From Spodoptera frugiperda (Eukaryota; Arthropoda; Insecta; Lepidoptera; Noctuidae): a stretch of 64,000 nucleotides of DNA. Numbering within the stretch: position 1 is the first letter of the stretch; the number at the start of each line of letters is the position of its first letter. The stretch lies in contig NC_064217.1 in the NCBI RefSeq assembly GCF_023101765.2, positions 5,208,001-5,272,000 of the forward strand, written 5' to 3'. The notes under the pieces are model-generated. The model did not search any database. It saw nothing but the letters and a program-made list of their open reading frames with translations, and was not told where the DNA came from. This document shows, piece after piece, positions 51,901-56,550 of the stretch. The translations under genes and the position numbers were made by a program.

Positions 51901-52098
51901 ATCTCACCGCAAGAGTTGATAAAGGTGGTGCTCCCGTCGAAGGCAATCAAGAACGAGCGGATCCTGGAGACGCTGATGTACCAGGCGAACTCGGGCATGT
52001 ACAGGATTCAGGACAGCTACATCGAGGCCTGCCAGCAGCGCCTGCAGAAACAGGATTCGAGGTTCTCGGAGTTCGAAAGTTTCGACTACGGTATATAA
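6787..52098 (+). CDS. Rap1GAP-like GTPase-activating protein with BTB/POZ-BACK domains (5'-partial, 12 visible exons)
   Basis: Twelve exons join with matching phases into one frame of at least 881 residues, ending TAA at 52096-52098. Numbering from the first visible codon: a YWIE-containing N-terminal part (1-49), an acidic Ser-rich linker, an FNYY-like EHWNYF motif (about 115), the Rap-GAP catalytic domain (about 197-390), a BTB domain (about 455-515 and 650-690) and a BACK-like helical region (about 690-810). HIGNDIV carries the Asn that acts as the catalytic thumb in Rap1GAP (residue ~301, codon at 46440-46442), so GTPase activation of Rap is likely. The BTB part suggests dimerisation or a Cullin/partner link. 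A GoLoco motif, if any, would be in missing upstream exons. The ortholog name is uncertain: insect RapGAP1 and the BTB 'serine-enriched protein' are both candidates, so no symbol is given. Family assignment is firm; the fusion rests on the exon joins. Confidence 0.88.
7180..7218. repeat. Perfect 17-bp inverted repeat with 5-nt loop
   Basis: Arms 7180-7196 (begins gccacagtttt) and 7202-7218 (ends aaaactgtggc) pair over all 17 bp around the loop agcaa. The stem is AT-rich in its inner part. Possible origins are a MITE relic, a hairpin RNA, or chance in AT-rich DNA; a perfect 17-bp stem makes chance less likely. Confidence 0.85.
8131..8165 (+). repeat. Fragment resembling an RTE-type LINE/SINE head
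   Basis: The motif tagatgctgcccgtggcttt resembles a widespread insect RTE-related repeat with the core ctgcccgcgacttcgtc. Only this core is recognisable; flanks are diverged. Recognition is from memory and weak. Confidence 0.3.
8731..8814 (+). repeat. Minisatellite, 28-bp unit x 3
   Basis: Three tandem units at 8731-8758, 8759-8786 and 8787-8814, all sharing cttaaga-type cores (gtaacaccttaaga in units 2 and 3). The period is exactly 28 bp; unit 3 diverges at its end. Confidence 0.85.
8847..8910 (+). repeat. Tandem duplication, 32-bp unit x 2
   Basis: Units 8847-8878 and 8879-8910 both begin actagata and contain caatctct. This second, unrelated tandem block lies 32 bp after the 28-bp minisatellite. 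Confidence 0.8.
9595..9791 (+). CDS. Possible alternative terminal exon of the RapGAP-BTB gene
   Basis: A pyrimidine-rich tract ending gcttacag precedes 9595. The segment is open in the exact phase left by visible exon 1 (ends with one base), giving about 65 hydrophilic residues rich in N, S, E and K, including NKNNRLITDINENVK, then TGA at 9789-9791. AATAAA follows at 9904-9909. If used, it would make a short isoform lacking the GAP and BTB domains. There is no homology support, and an ORF of this length can occur by chance. Confidence 0.22.
11486..11514. repeat. Perfect 12-bp inverted repeat with 5-nt loop
   Basis: Arms 11486-11497 (ttgatagtccta) and 11503-11514 (taggactatcaa) around ggatc. 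The outer flanks are A-rich on the left and T-rich on the right, so pairing may extend after a mismatch. No function is evident. Confidence 0.8.
11918..11963 (+). repeat. Dispersed repeat, copy 1 (partner at 41560)
   Basis: Contains ttaaacgtaaagcaaactc preceded by ctctcgttttgattac. The same block recurs at 41560-41604 with few changes and in the same direction. The family is unknown; the element boundaries are not clear. Confidence 0.65.
12355..12511 (+). repeat. RTE-like LINE 3' tail fragment
   Basis: The order of blocks ccaaatttcataccaaa, cgcttcagtcgtttt, taacaaacata, ctttcgcttttataatatag resembles the 3' ends of RTE-type LINEs and derived SINEs in insects. There is no coding remnant and no clear target-site duplication. 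Family call is from recognition only. Confidence 0.5.
13632..13775 (+). repeat. Dispersed repeat, copy 2 (partner at 538)
   Basis: Matches 538-674 over about 140 bp, with small indels (an extra gcggaaat block here). The end cataataattaattta is identical in both copies. Confidence 0.75.
14249..14278. repeat. AT-rich simple repeat
   Basis: A short run of alternating T and A (tatatatatgtatataatat). Ordinary intronic low-complexity DNA. Confidence 0.6.
16413..16434. repeat. Perfect 22-bp palindrome
   Basis: This block reads the same on both strands (attttgtttta / taaaacaaaat) with no loop. It is AT-rich, so it may be chance, a cruciform-prone site, or a relic of an inverted repeat. Confidence 0.8.
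17113..17297 (-). mobile_element. SINE-like copy of the LINE 3' tail, with target-site duplication
   Basis: The 12-bp repeat aacttctatagg occurs at 17113-17124 and 17286-17297. Between them, on the minus strand, is a 161-bp element starting cctgatccggagctgcc and ending in an A run. Its 3' half matches the 3' UTR end of the LINE at 31427-37403 (blocks ggaacggggtggtttttagt, agtcagtaagagtctgacac, ggcgggagaagtcattgg). It shares ctagcgggttta with the 20.7-kb copy, where the LINE instead has a different spacer. It inserted opposite to the host gene. Confidence 0.8.
19142..19220 (+). repeat. Dispersed repeat, copy 1 (partner at 49987)
   Basis: About 80 bp related to 49987-50070. Shared parts are cttgtctgt/cttgcctgt, gagacac, ttgtgtctcgc, and the end ttccga..acgg.ttaaa. 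An internal inverted repeat (gagacac ... gtgtctc) is kept in both copies. The family is unknown. Confidence 0.7.
19241..19341 (+). repeat. Dispersed retroelement-like repeat, copy 3 (3' piece)
   Basis: The 3' end of the family at 2329 and 4751: cacttgtaacgcc, ggtgtttcggatgtccatgg, gcttaccatcaggtgat, ending gccataaaaaaa. It is 5'-truncated, which fits a retroposed element. Confidence 0.7.
19890..20002 (+). repeat. LINE 3' tail with TAAA repeats
   Basis: A block with ccatatggcattaagttcg and tgtgccact, then ttaagattaaataaataaataaa. The order and the short tandem tail resemble 3' ends of insect LINEs. No ORF remains, so this is a strongly 5'-truncated copy. Confidence 0.55.
20702..20875 (+). mobile_element. 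SINE-like copy of the LINE 3' tail, with target-site duplication
   Basis: The 13-bp repeat ggtcctattttat occurs at 20702-20714 and 20863-20875. The element between (148 bp) starts gatccggactaactagcggg and ends cccccttaaaaaa. Most of its length matches the LINE 3' UTR end. It starts at the same position as the 17.1-kb copy to within 3 nt and shares that copy's diagnostic ctagcgggttta. It lies in the same direction as the host gene. Confidence 0.8.
21807..22068 (+). CDS. RapGAP-BTB gene, visible exon 2
   Basis: Acceptor ctaacag and donor gtatgt. It encodes about 87 residues: a Ser/Asp-rich charged linker (RRSGSLDEAAEDSSDNGG), a KKK patch, then YEKYFYGTEHWNYF and GPVILSIKQE, which align with the KHFLGKEHFNYY and LVFSLK region of Rap1GAP. 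It ends after two bases of an Arg codon. Confidence 0.9.
23683..23753 (+). repeat. Truncated copy of the LINE/SINE 3' tail
   Basis: Contains gactagcgagtt, then after a deletion aagtaggaacggggtggttt, the shared ttagtcagtaagagtctgac, and actcccgcct. The ctagcg block places it with the 17.1- and 20.7-kb subfamily. Both ends are degraded. Confidence 0.7.
28401..28710. repeat. MITE-like dispersed unit
   Basis: About 310 bp with roughly inverted ends: ggtgcttttccatcaga on the left and tatcaatggaaacggtcat near the right. Interior blocks such as ctactatcgatacatcgtat and cttcctcgcacagctacat resemble a repeat I have seen as common in moth introns. There is no coding potential, and termini and class are not certain. 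Confidence 0.4.
29845..29876. repeat. GT-rich microsatellite
   Basis: An imperfect (TG)n run with tatg units (tgtttgtgtatgtatgtgttgtgtgtgtgt-like pattern). Simple repeat only. Confidence 0.65.
31414..31426 (+). repeat. Left target-site duplication of the LINE
   Basis: gtgtgaaatatca, identical to 37404-37416. The element starts directly after it with ggggtgcggtgcc. Confidence 0.92.
31427..32031 (+). other. LINE 5' UTR
   Basis: 605 bp from the element start to the first ATG in the ORF1 frame. It should hold an internal promoter, as in other full-length LINEs; no specific motif could be assigned. It contains an upstream ORF (31555-31899). Confidence 0.7.
31555..31899 (+). CDS. Upstream ORF in the LINE 5' UTR
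   Basis: ATG at 31555 opens a frame of 114 codons ending TAG, 132 bp before the ORF1 ATG. It contains RERLSARLSEPSRERGGEAR and VREEV-type segments and matches nothing I know. The region is GC-rich and also open on the other strand, so the ORF may have no function. If translated it would affect ORF1 initiation. Confidence 0.25.
   Translation: MGSEGGRLCADTWPAPPRERLSARLSEPSRERGGEARTVLVVHLPCQRAASGHKLSSIATVDIVIREEVMVMFYDSERNEGLGLAARTARKITSIKNSSNTKFWCAARVCVAEE
32032..33156 (+). pseudogene. LINE ORF1, N-terminal part (ends early at an apparent frameshift)
   Basis: The first in-frame ATG is at 32032 (MELAKKTKPP). It encodes 374 residues: a Ser/acidic N-terminus, a basic patch (GRGRGKRKR near residue 110), a leucine-heptad coiled-coil-like stretch (about 185-260, ELAEMRRELVRLSASNAHLE) and an Ala/Pro-rich linker. 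It then meets TGA at 33154-33156. The zinc knuckles expected of an R1-clade ORF1 nucleic-acid chaperone are in the next frame, which opens after TAA at 33069-33071 and runs past this stop. A single-base indel near 33130-33145 would explain this. ORF1 normally binds element RNA in the ribonucleoprotein. This copy likely cannot make a full ORF1 unless the ribosome shifts frame. Confidence 0.8.
33153..33917 (+). pseudogene. LINE ORF1, C-terminal part with zinc knuckles
   Basis: Continues ORF1 in another frame, stopping at TAA 33915-33917. It shows CYRCHVGDHVSAKC (from 33579) and CFRCGQPGHKAGTC (from 33648), both CX2CX4HX4C, and a third looser knuckle CDACAAAGKPANHRVGSKAC. These three knuckles are typical of R1-clade ORF1 proteins that bind nucleic acid. 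The first codon given is GTG, not a real start; this is the downstream half of a broken ORF. A Pro/Ala-rich tail precedes the stop. The stop overlaps the ORF2 ATG as TAATG. Confidence 0.85.
33917..37099 (+). CDS. LINE ORF2: APE endonuclease and reverse transcriptase
   Basis: 1060 residues from the ATG at 33917, intact. Endonuclease motifs: QANINH (N12), SEPY (E37), GVYFSPN (Y91), GDFNAKN (D125, N127), VVDISF (D175) and SDH (200-202). The RT domain runs about 430-760 with APGPDGLPGKAW, SAYRPIVLLDEVGKLFE, GQFGFRKGRST, SLDIANAFNSL, GVPQGSVLGPLLWN and YADD at 672-675. A C-terminal zinc finger CX2CX9HX4C lies at 960-978. No RNase H is seen. The protein nicks target DNA and reverse-transcribes the element RNA on site. 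ATG is chosen over the upstream in-frame TTG because TAATG couples it to the ORF1 stop. All catalytic motifs are present, so this copy may still supply active enzyme to itself or to non-autonomous partners. Confidence 0.95.
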   Translation: MNPFRLLQANINHCAAAQDLLLQSMTQWSINVAVVSEPYFVPPRDHWVADLDGSVTIISSAAAGTPTLESARRGRGCVAARFGEIAVVGVYFSPNRTLAEFHNSLRELVAVVVGFRSLPVLVLGDFNAKNLAWGSRITDTRGRMVEDWALETGLVVLNRGSVPTCVRMQGESVVDISFASPALSPRVVDWCVMEEVETYSDHRYIRFDVSAESADPPVRQAPCGPRWALRQLDRELFLEAAIVQAWVIPPDRPADINEEARWLQDAMSRICDVAMPRVRPGQRKRQMYWWSQELAALRNACVAARRQYTRHRRLRIRPPDAEAREAELYEGYKAAKDALKTEIRRAKNQARQEMLETLDRDPWGRPYLMVRDKLRTQAPPLTQSLRPEVVEEVVTTLFPQSRRGYIPPCMTPLPAVPDAGHSDDDDDTAPEVTEAELRVAVRRMGAKNTAPGPDGLPGKAWVLASETLRPRLIGLFSACLERGQFPLSWKAGKLVLVKKPGRPADSPSAYRPIVLLDEVGKLFERIISNRLVAHLTGTGPDLADGQFGFRKGRSTVDAIMRVRDLTTGSAVSRGKVVVAVSLDIANAFNSLPWSCILEALRYHRVPAYLRRIVEAYLTDRSVIYPGHRGEWNRREMSRGVPQGSVLGPLLWNIGYDWVLRTDLPNGVSVVCYADDTLVLAHGRSHQAAADLMMRAVAIVVERIRQLGLEVALHKSEAMCFYGRGNAPPPGEFQIMAGGVSIGIEVTMKYLGLVLDSRWKFEEHFRRLAPKLERTGAALKRLLPNLGGPNASCRRLYAGIVRSMALYGAPVWAPHLRRRPARALVSSQRVMAIRMIRGYRTISGEAANLLAGSPPWDLEAKVLAHVYSLRAEAHRRGETPLPRQISAWRDELRRDLMAEWKQRLSQPRAGLAVIAAVSPLFEEWLERRHGVLTYRLTQVLTGHGSFGRYLFRIRREETPGCRHCEDHPEDTVEHTVAVCPAWAEHRRVLRDVIGDGDLSRPALVQAMVRSEGEWDAVSSFCEAVMLAKEEAERVRERSSSRPSRRRRHSERRGSRDDLRPP
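37100..37403 (+). other. LINE 3' UTR, shared tail and poly(A)
   Basis: About 284 bp of 3' UTR followed by A20 (37384-37403). From 37236 (gatccggagctgc) to the A run it matches the short copies at 17113, 20702, 23683 and 55437. This shared part is probably what the reverse transcriptase recognises at the RNA 3' end. The inner block agtcagtaagagtctgac is nearly palindromic and could fold. I see no AATAAA before the tail. Confidence 0.85.
37404..37416 (+). repeat. Right target-site duplication of the LINE
   Basis: gtgtgaaatatca, a perfect copy of 31414-31426. It lies directly after the A20 tail and 172 bp before the next host exon. Confidence 0.92.
37589..37769 (+). CDS. RapGAP-BTB gene, visible exon 3
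   Basis: Acceptor ttgtctag, donor gtaagt. It encodes about 60 residues (begins ILVRAISYTVHGLIP, ends EELLKLDQ) and ends in phase 0. It aligns with the region just before the Rap1GAP catalytic core (LLLRT, IVTFDE). It closely follows the LINE insertion. Confidence 0.9.
41560..41604 (+). repeat. Dispersed repeat, copy 2 (partner at 11918)
   Basis: Contains tctcgtttcgattaat and ttaaacgtaaagcaaactca, matching 11918-11963. Just before it, ccaaccaatcggagcgcc pairs roughly with ggtgcgctaattggctgg at 41510, an imperfect inverted repeat. Confidence 0.65.
44100..44250 (+). repeat. Repeat block: moth-type dispersed motif and CTTT tail
   Basis: ccggtcaagtgtgagtcggt with atggttccgtac resembles a very common lepidopteran repeat (core ggtcaagtgcgagtcgga, gggttccgta). 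It is followed at 44210-44250 by aatctgagaataaatgtc and a (CTTT)n run, as at LINE 3' ends. It is probably two fragments side by side. Confidence 0.45.
45478..45771 (+). mobile_element. tRNA-related SINE
   Basis: About 294 bp with a box-B-like ggttcgaaac at 45529-45538, then a body ending in tgtgagaagagacc, agcagtgacc and tatataggctgttgatg. That tail order is typical of lepidopteran tRNA-derived SINEs with RTE-like ends. It lies in the host sense direction and ends about 25 nt before the acceptor at 45797. Flanking ttatattaaa repeats might be a target-site duplication, but spacing makes this uncertain. Confidence 0.6.
45797..45941 (+). CDS. RapGAP-BTB gene, visible exon 4 (start of Rap-GAP core)
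   Basis: Acceptor aatttcag, donor gtaaga. It encodes 48 residues with KVGVIYVKENQYTEEEIL and SPMFEEFLQVLGEKVRL, matching FGVIYQK...EEEL...FLEFLGQKVKL of Rap1GAP. It joins exon 3 in phase 0. Confidence 0.95.
45942..46275 (+). other. Short intron
   Basis: 334 bp, gtaaga to tttacag, AT-rich, open in the frame of the next exon but not coding. Nothing else seen. Confidence 0.85.
46276..46533 (+). CDS. RapGAP-BTB gene, visible exon 5 (catalytic Asn)
   Basis: Acceptor tttacag, donor gtaagg. It encodes 86 residues with GGLDTVHDLTGLYSVY, EIMFHVSTLLPY, QKLQRKRHIGNDIVCVVF and KSHFLHTFIL, the most conserved part of Rap-GAP domains. The Asn in HIGND (46440-46442) corresponds to the catalytic Asn thumb. 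No key residue is missing. Confidence 0.97.
46534..47299 (+). other. Intron with a dispersed repeat
   Basis: 766 bp. 46755-46945 is a recognisable repeat; the rest shows nothing. Confidence 0.85.
46755..46945 (+). repeat. LINE-like dispersed fragment with short tandem start
   Basis: Starts with three aaatgat units, then tgatatttattttgcaaa, gatgaggccggcatttccta, gagaagaaatgccg and aacaaactcagagg. These blocks resemble a common lepidopteran CR1/Zenon-like 3' fragment. The family call is uncertain. Confidence 0.5.
47300..47429 (+). CDS. RapGAP-BTB gene, visible exon 6
   Basis: Acceptor tttacag, donor gtaata. It encodes 43 residues with TRYEVSVVTRDEVGAY and DKGPMF, matching YKVSVTARDDVPFF...FRKGPEF of Rap1GAP. 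Confidence 0.95.
47430..48192 (+). other. Intron
   Basis: 763 bp, gtaata to ttccag, AT-rich. No repeat or ORF supported. Confidence 0.85.
48193..48356 (+). CDS. RapGAP-BTB gene, visible exon 7 (end of Rap-GAP domain)
   Basis: Acceptor ttccag, donor gttagt. It encodes 55 residues: EWLLTKIVNGERASY, KFARMQERTRSQMLEDI, as in the last helices of Rap1GAP (EFLLTKLINAE, KFAKLEERTR), then a short Pro/basic linker to the BTB part. Confidence 0.95.
48357..48788 (+). other. Intron
   Basis: 432 bp. A gggttcaatttccgg motif near 48703 resembles a SINE box B, but no full element is visible. Confidence 0.75.
48789..49020 (+). CDS. RapGAP-BTB gene, visible exon 8 (linker and first BTB half)
   Basis: Acceptor cctcag, donor gtgatt. 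It encodes 77 residues: an MRPSSPLLDSVRDQFEDYDQL linker, a helix (LAKDFTRVFLN), then BTB strands LFDVVFLVG and KFIGVRAILGVRSR. The usual His before the BTB A2 helix is Val here. Confidence 0.92.
49021..49373 (+). other. Intron
   Basis: 353 bp, AT-rich with an A-rich stretch around 49165. Nothing else seen. Confidence 0.85.
49374..49535 (+). CDS. RapGAP-BTB gene, visible exon 9
   Basis: Acceptor ttccag, donor gtaaga. It encodes VFQEMLYGIQTGFG (the BTB helix after the exon 8 strands), then the start of a Ser/Pro-rich insert (LLSPTPARQKSS, DIESPR). Confidence 0.92.
49536..50517 (+). other. Intron with a dispersed repeat
   Basis: 982 bp. 49987-50070 is the second copy of the repeat at 19142. 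A 69-codon ORF at 49708-49917 has no support. Confidence 0.85.
49987..50070 (+). repeat. Dispersed repeat, copy 2 (partner at 19142)
   Basis: Contains gagacacaat and attgtgtctc as an internal inverted repeat, then cgttccgacatacaacgggttaaa-type end. Same family as 19142-19220, same orientation. Confidence 0.7.
50518..50669 (+). CDS. RapGAP-BTB gene, visible exon 10 (insert in BTB)
   Basis: Acceptor ttacag, donor gtaagt (the a before it belongs to the exon). It encodes 50 residues, Ser/Pro-rich then basic: SVPSSPMVKRAFSRLG, GWGRSIRKQHSQ, KKWASSQ. It lies inside the BTB domain and looks disordered; SP sites could be phosphorylated. Confidence 0.9.
50670..51166 (+). other. Intron
   Basis: 497 bp, AT-rich. 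No supported feature. Confidence 0.85.
51167..51279 (+). CDS. RapGAP-BTB gene, visible exon 11 (charged insert)
   Basis: Acceptor ttacag, donor gtaaaa. It encodes 38 residues: KEGKDKEKDKN, then ALAVPRLSVCADAQKVDRAKLAQTE. It ends in phase 0. It is the last part of the insert before the BTB fold resumes. Confidence 0.88.
51280..51399 (+). other. Short intron
   Basis: 120 bp, gtaaaa to ttttccag. Nothing else seen. Confidence 0.85.
51400..52098 (+). CDS. RapGAP-BTB gene, last exon (second BTB half and BACK-like region)
   Basis: Acceptor ttttccag. It encodes 232 residues to TAA: FSIIEFDPETFRILLDYLHTG (BTB strand and helix), LICAAEHYDLPELLQAC (end of BTB), then helices with VCTMLISLENYYWR, AYALFQTPEFLNLSESMV and VRKFEAMLSWARNKI that resemble a BACK domain. 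The C-terminus is acidic/aromatic (FSEFESFDYGI). Codon use is GC-rich at third positions, unlike the introns. Confidence 0.95.
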   Translation, partial: FSIIEFDPETFRILLDYLHTGSCPLTCASIPGLICAAEHYDLPELLQACFHHAKQFLRIEVVCTMLISLENYYWRYTSASELVNMILAFIEQRAYALFQTPEFLNLSESMVQMIMCRNLEVPEVRKFEAMLSWARNKIKAKSANKTDAKNEFKCTMERLARDLKLYRISPQELIKVVLPSKAIKNERILETLMYQANSGMYRIQDSYIEACQQRLQKQDSRFSEFESFDYGI

Positions 52099-54741
52099 AC
52101 ATGGAGCTGTGAGATATATCAGTGTATTAGATAGATTATGAAGAGTGACTGGGCTGGGTCCTTCTATAATGTGGTATGTTGACGCCTTCTAAAAGTATTA
52201 TTGTTATAGATGTACTCGAATACTGTAGAGGTACGAGAAATATTTGTACACTTCTCGGATACCTACTCCATGTTATTGTTCATTGATACCTATATTTTTT
52301 ACATCTAGCTAGATGTGTTCAATATCATAATCATCTCTATTTTTGGTACCAAGAATTACGATTAAAGATATAAAAGCGTTCATCAACTGGAAATGAAAAA
52401 TTTTACATGAAAATATATTATTTACATCCATGTTATAGCACGTTTTAAAGATTTTCCCTGTGTGATCTCTCATAGGAGAGCACAACATGATGTAATTATA
52501 CCATGTGTAGTAAAAAATATTGTAAATGGATAAATAATATTTTCGAGTTGTTATAACCACATCAATGAGATAGTTTGACATTCTACTAATGACTGAATCC
52601 AGGACCTGAACATGTTCAACATTGTACAGTACTATACAAAACTTGATAAAATATATTATACTAATGTTCACAAAACAATAAATTTGTGCAAATTGTACAA
52701 ACATTATCACTTAACAAAGTTATCCGTAGAATAAAGTTCAATATAATAAATACGTTTGTGTGAAACTCGTTCTTGAGACCTCTTCAAAAGTTATCATAGA
52801 TAATGCCTTCTGATATATGTATAGAATGTTATACCTACCTATATGTATACTGTTGTTGTACGTACGATTAAAGCAAATAAAATATTGTCACCAATTTATG
52901 CTAATTTTAGTTTATACAGAATATATTTTAGTAGTCGTAAAATATTTGGTTTATTTTATGAAAAATGGGTGACAACCTTTTATCCTTCGCACAATTTTAT
53001 CCACAAGCAAAGCTTTAATTTTATTACTAAACTTAAGCTCAGTTCTAAATTGTATTCATAGCTGTATTGTATCTTTATTTACCTTGAAAGTGTACCCTTA
53101 TTATATGTAGAGAAATTAATCAAATGTTATAGGACATTAATTTGTCAGAGTGTATGATATATACTACAAAATAATACAAATGCGTCACGAATACCATGTC
53201 TCCATTACATTTGGTCGTTTCGTTAGAAATTCGCCCCTATCTGTGTTCGATGGAATAAGTAATGTATAGAAAGTATATGTACCTAAATGGTCTAAAATAT
53301 TTCGTATACTAGGTGTAATAATACGATAAATATCGATTACGTAACGCCTTTGTAATCGGTATATTGTATGTAGTAGATAATATAGCAGGGTGTATTACCT
53401 AGGTTTAGCTTGGATTTGATAGCCGAATTTGGCCAACGACCAAGTGTAAATGAAGCATCACTAATGATTGTGTTTGTCTCGAAATATATACTTGTAATGA
53501 ACTATGCCAGTTCATATGATAATCGTGATGCTCTGTGGAAAACTGAATTGTGCAGTCTGTGCTTAGGATAAGTTTAACTTATGATAACACATACAGACTG
53601 CATAGATATAGTTTATACAACTAGAGTTATCTATCTTCTACTCAAACTCACCTAGGTAAGTGTATCTACTTTGTGTTAATTGTTAAAGTGAAGACTTCTG
53701 AACCAAATGTTTTAGTATTTTTACCCTTCTATACTGTCTACTGTGGACGGAATATTGAGACCCATTTCGCGTAATCGTATGTAAATGTATTTCGTTTAGC
53801 GCGTTTAATACTAATATCTATCTCGGGAACACATTCCTGAACAATATTTATGCTGCTGAGTCGGAACGAATCACTTTTAAATAAATATAGGCAGCCTATA
53901 ATAACCCATTGGTGTTATATATTTAGATCATAAACATTCGCTCGTTATTTTTCGTTTCGCATACATTTTACTATATGTCTTCACTTATTCTATTTCCGTG
54001 CGAGTTCTTATAGGTATACAGTAAGAATGGACAGTCTGGTTGGAGATAGTCTCCCGATTCTGTTCGGTCGTTTCAACATGTTTACAAATGTTAGTATAAT
54101 CCCAGCCTTAGTGCCAAGTTCCATTCATGTGCGCACTCGTCGTCTATATTCTAAATATTGTAGTAAATATATATGAAATGGGTCTTCTAAATCTTAATAA
54201 ATGGTCATATAAAATAGGTGTTAATATATAAATAAATATTTAGCCTAAATTCAAACGTTTCTGACGTTCTGGCGAATGACAAGTAAACAAGTTGAATTGT
54301 CGGTAAAATTTTTATACTTATGAAAATTATACATGATGGGTAAAGTCTTCTATTAAATTATCAATAATTTTATATCGTTTAGTTGTAACTTTGCTCAAAG
54401 CTTCTATGAATGGTTCGCCGATATATAATATTCCGTGGATGTCTTAAGTCGTATGCATGACTACCCAATGTCTTATGAGTTGAACATAATAATATAATAC
54501 TCAATGTATGTATGTATAGATTTATTTTGTAGGAACACCAAATATTGACGTGTCAAGTTCTTCAATGGTTAAATAAGTTTTCTATTCCAAAATTTTAACC
54601 TTCCTGTGATCGTGAATGTTGCTATAAGTATGTTATTATGTGGGATCTTCAAAGAATATAAAAATTATAATTAAGTATAACTGTTATTTTGCAAGAGCAA
54701 AGCAAGATTATTATCCAATGAAAATTTATGTGGTGAATAAA
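52099..54741 (+). other. Long 3' UTR of the RapGAP-BTB gene (inferred)
   Basis: About 2.6 kb without supported ORFs. Early AATAAA hexamers (52677-52682, 52745-52750) could give shorter forms. The strongest end signal is at 54736-54741. Length and AT-richness fit regulated neuronal or muscle-type 3' UTRs, but this is inference. Confidence 0.5.
54736..54741 (+). terminator. Poly(A) signal candidate
   Basis: AATAAA followed within 10-35 nt by a T- and GT-rich stretch (tttttttgtgtattttattt), as expected for cleavage and polyadenylation. Confidence 0.55.
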
Positions 54742-56289
54742 TTTTTTTGTGTATTTTATTTGTGGTTTATGTCCCAAAATAGTTTCTCTCTAGATATCCC
54801 TTAAACCTTTTTCCTTCATGATTTATTTTTCCTAGATTCCTGATCATGCAGTATACAATATTGTGACATTACTTACTTACGCCTGTCCTGATGGATACAG
54901 TGACCATGTCTAATACATAAATTATTTCAGAATATTTTTCCCAATCAGTGAGCTAATCCTAGGATCAGCCCACGGATTTCAAGGTTCCATATGAATCTTC
55001 CAGAAGGCTCATTTTGGAATCAATAATCCCGTATCGAAATTACTTATTTAAAGATATTTTAATTTGAAAATTCTCAATGATTGCATTAAATCTGTATTTA
55101 CCCTGGCGAATGACGATGGGCTGAACACACCTCTTAAATAATGGAACCGTCAAAACACTTCTGTTTACCTCCTCCTACAAAATGTACGCAAAAACATGAT
55201 AAGACATTTTTATCTCCAAATTTTGATATCAGGCGATGACTTTTAACGAGTAAATATGTACCTGCACAATATAAACAGTGATAATAACCTTATTACAAAT
55301 ATTAATTCTTGTCTTAAATGAATTAGATCTTCACGAGACTTCGACACTCATACTTTACCCAAAAAAAGTCTTCGTCAGTTTGTCTCAAGAACTACTAGTA
55401 CTTGGTACGTAGTTTTGGGCCGTGAAGATTTAGGAAGGTAAAAGGTTACCGAGGCTCCGGCTCAAGGCAGGAAATGGAACAGGGACACAATCAGTCTGAT
55501 ATATTCACTATTAAATAAAGATTTATCTAGAGAAGAAGAGGTTGATCGGTAACCGACGTTAGCGGAGGATTTGCCTTCAACGGTTTTCTATTAACAGTCA
55601 AAAACATATAAATGTGAGTATCTATCAGTATCCACTATTATCAACCGACTCAAGAATCAAGTAAGAAGTAAGAATCCGACTCAAAAAGAAGAGTCTCTTT
55701 AGGTCACCGAAAACTTTGAAAATACTGCTGCTCCTCACATGGCGAATGGCAGTATTAGAATACACCCGAAATTAGAATATATTTTTTGATAAAACAAATC
55801 TAATCTTGACAATTGTTATGTTACTGTCCTATCCACTAAGATATAACGGATTTTGTAATACCAGGAAATACTATTTTTTGTAATCAGATGAGATAATAAG
55901 ATTTTTATATTCAATCAGAAAATACCGTATGTAGATACGATAAGAGTTTAATCTGGTGAATACATAGAAACTAAATAAAAATATGCTAAGTTTCTGATTA
56001 GTCGATTATACGTTAGATAATAATTTACCATATAATGTACAGAATGTCGTTTCGGTATAGGACCACAGACCACAGTGTGATGTGTGTGATGCAATTAGTT
56101 TGAATGATTTTAAACAACCGCGCCCGAAGATGTCAGCAGACATAGCAAATTAGCACTCAATAATAACAAGCAAAGGTACCCACGCATTGTAACGCCAGAA
56201 CACTATTTACAGAACCGCTAAATACGTCACCCACCGATACAAATGAGAAGTTGGGTAAAAATAAAGTAAGTTAGTTTGCAAGTTTATTC
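54742..56289. other. Intergenic region
   Basis: AT-rich spacer between the two genes, with one degenerate LINE-tail fragment at 55437. No gene seen. Confidence 0.7.
55437..55495 (+). repeat. Degenerate LINE 3' tail fragment
   Basis: gtaaaaggttaccgaggctc and cggctcaaggcagg match the LINE 3' UTR near 37255 (gtaaaaggttaccggggctc). It follows the LINE version rather than the SINE-like version (no ctagcggg). The tail after 55495 is lost. Confidence 0.6.
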
Positions 56290-56550
56290 CGCTACGCGCC
56301 GCGAATATATTTGCGGTATAATATTCTAGACGTTCCGTTCCTCGCTGCGGATAAATTTGACAGGTGCGTACGTGTAACGGAACGTGATTGGAAAGTTCGT
56401 CACGCCGCCACGGGGAGCGCTCGTGCGCCAGTCTTCTTGCAGCGGGCGCGCGGCCGGCTGCTTGTTGCAGTGCGCGGTACGAACCAACACACGCGAGTTC
56501 GCGGTCATAGGCTCGAACGAACATCGAAATCGACGGTCAGTGCGGTGACC
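56290..56550 (+). promoter_or_regulatory. Putative 5' UTR and promoter region of alpha-actinin
   Basis: A CpG-rich stretch (gcgccgcgaa, gcgggcgcgcggccggctgc) just before the start codon, in contrast to the AT-rich flanks. tcagt at 56537-56541 fits the arthropod initiator motif, and tataatatt lies near 56317. Transcript start is not fixed by sequence alone. Confidence 0.45.

Noticed and set aside
56311..56550. In-frame extension upstream of the alpha-actinin ATG
   Set aside because: The upstream part is Arg/Ala-rich GC noise with no ATG; the insect protein begins at the MMM codons.
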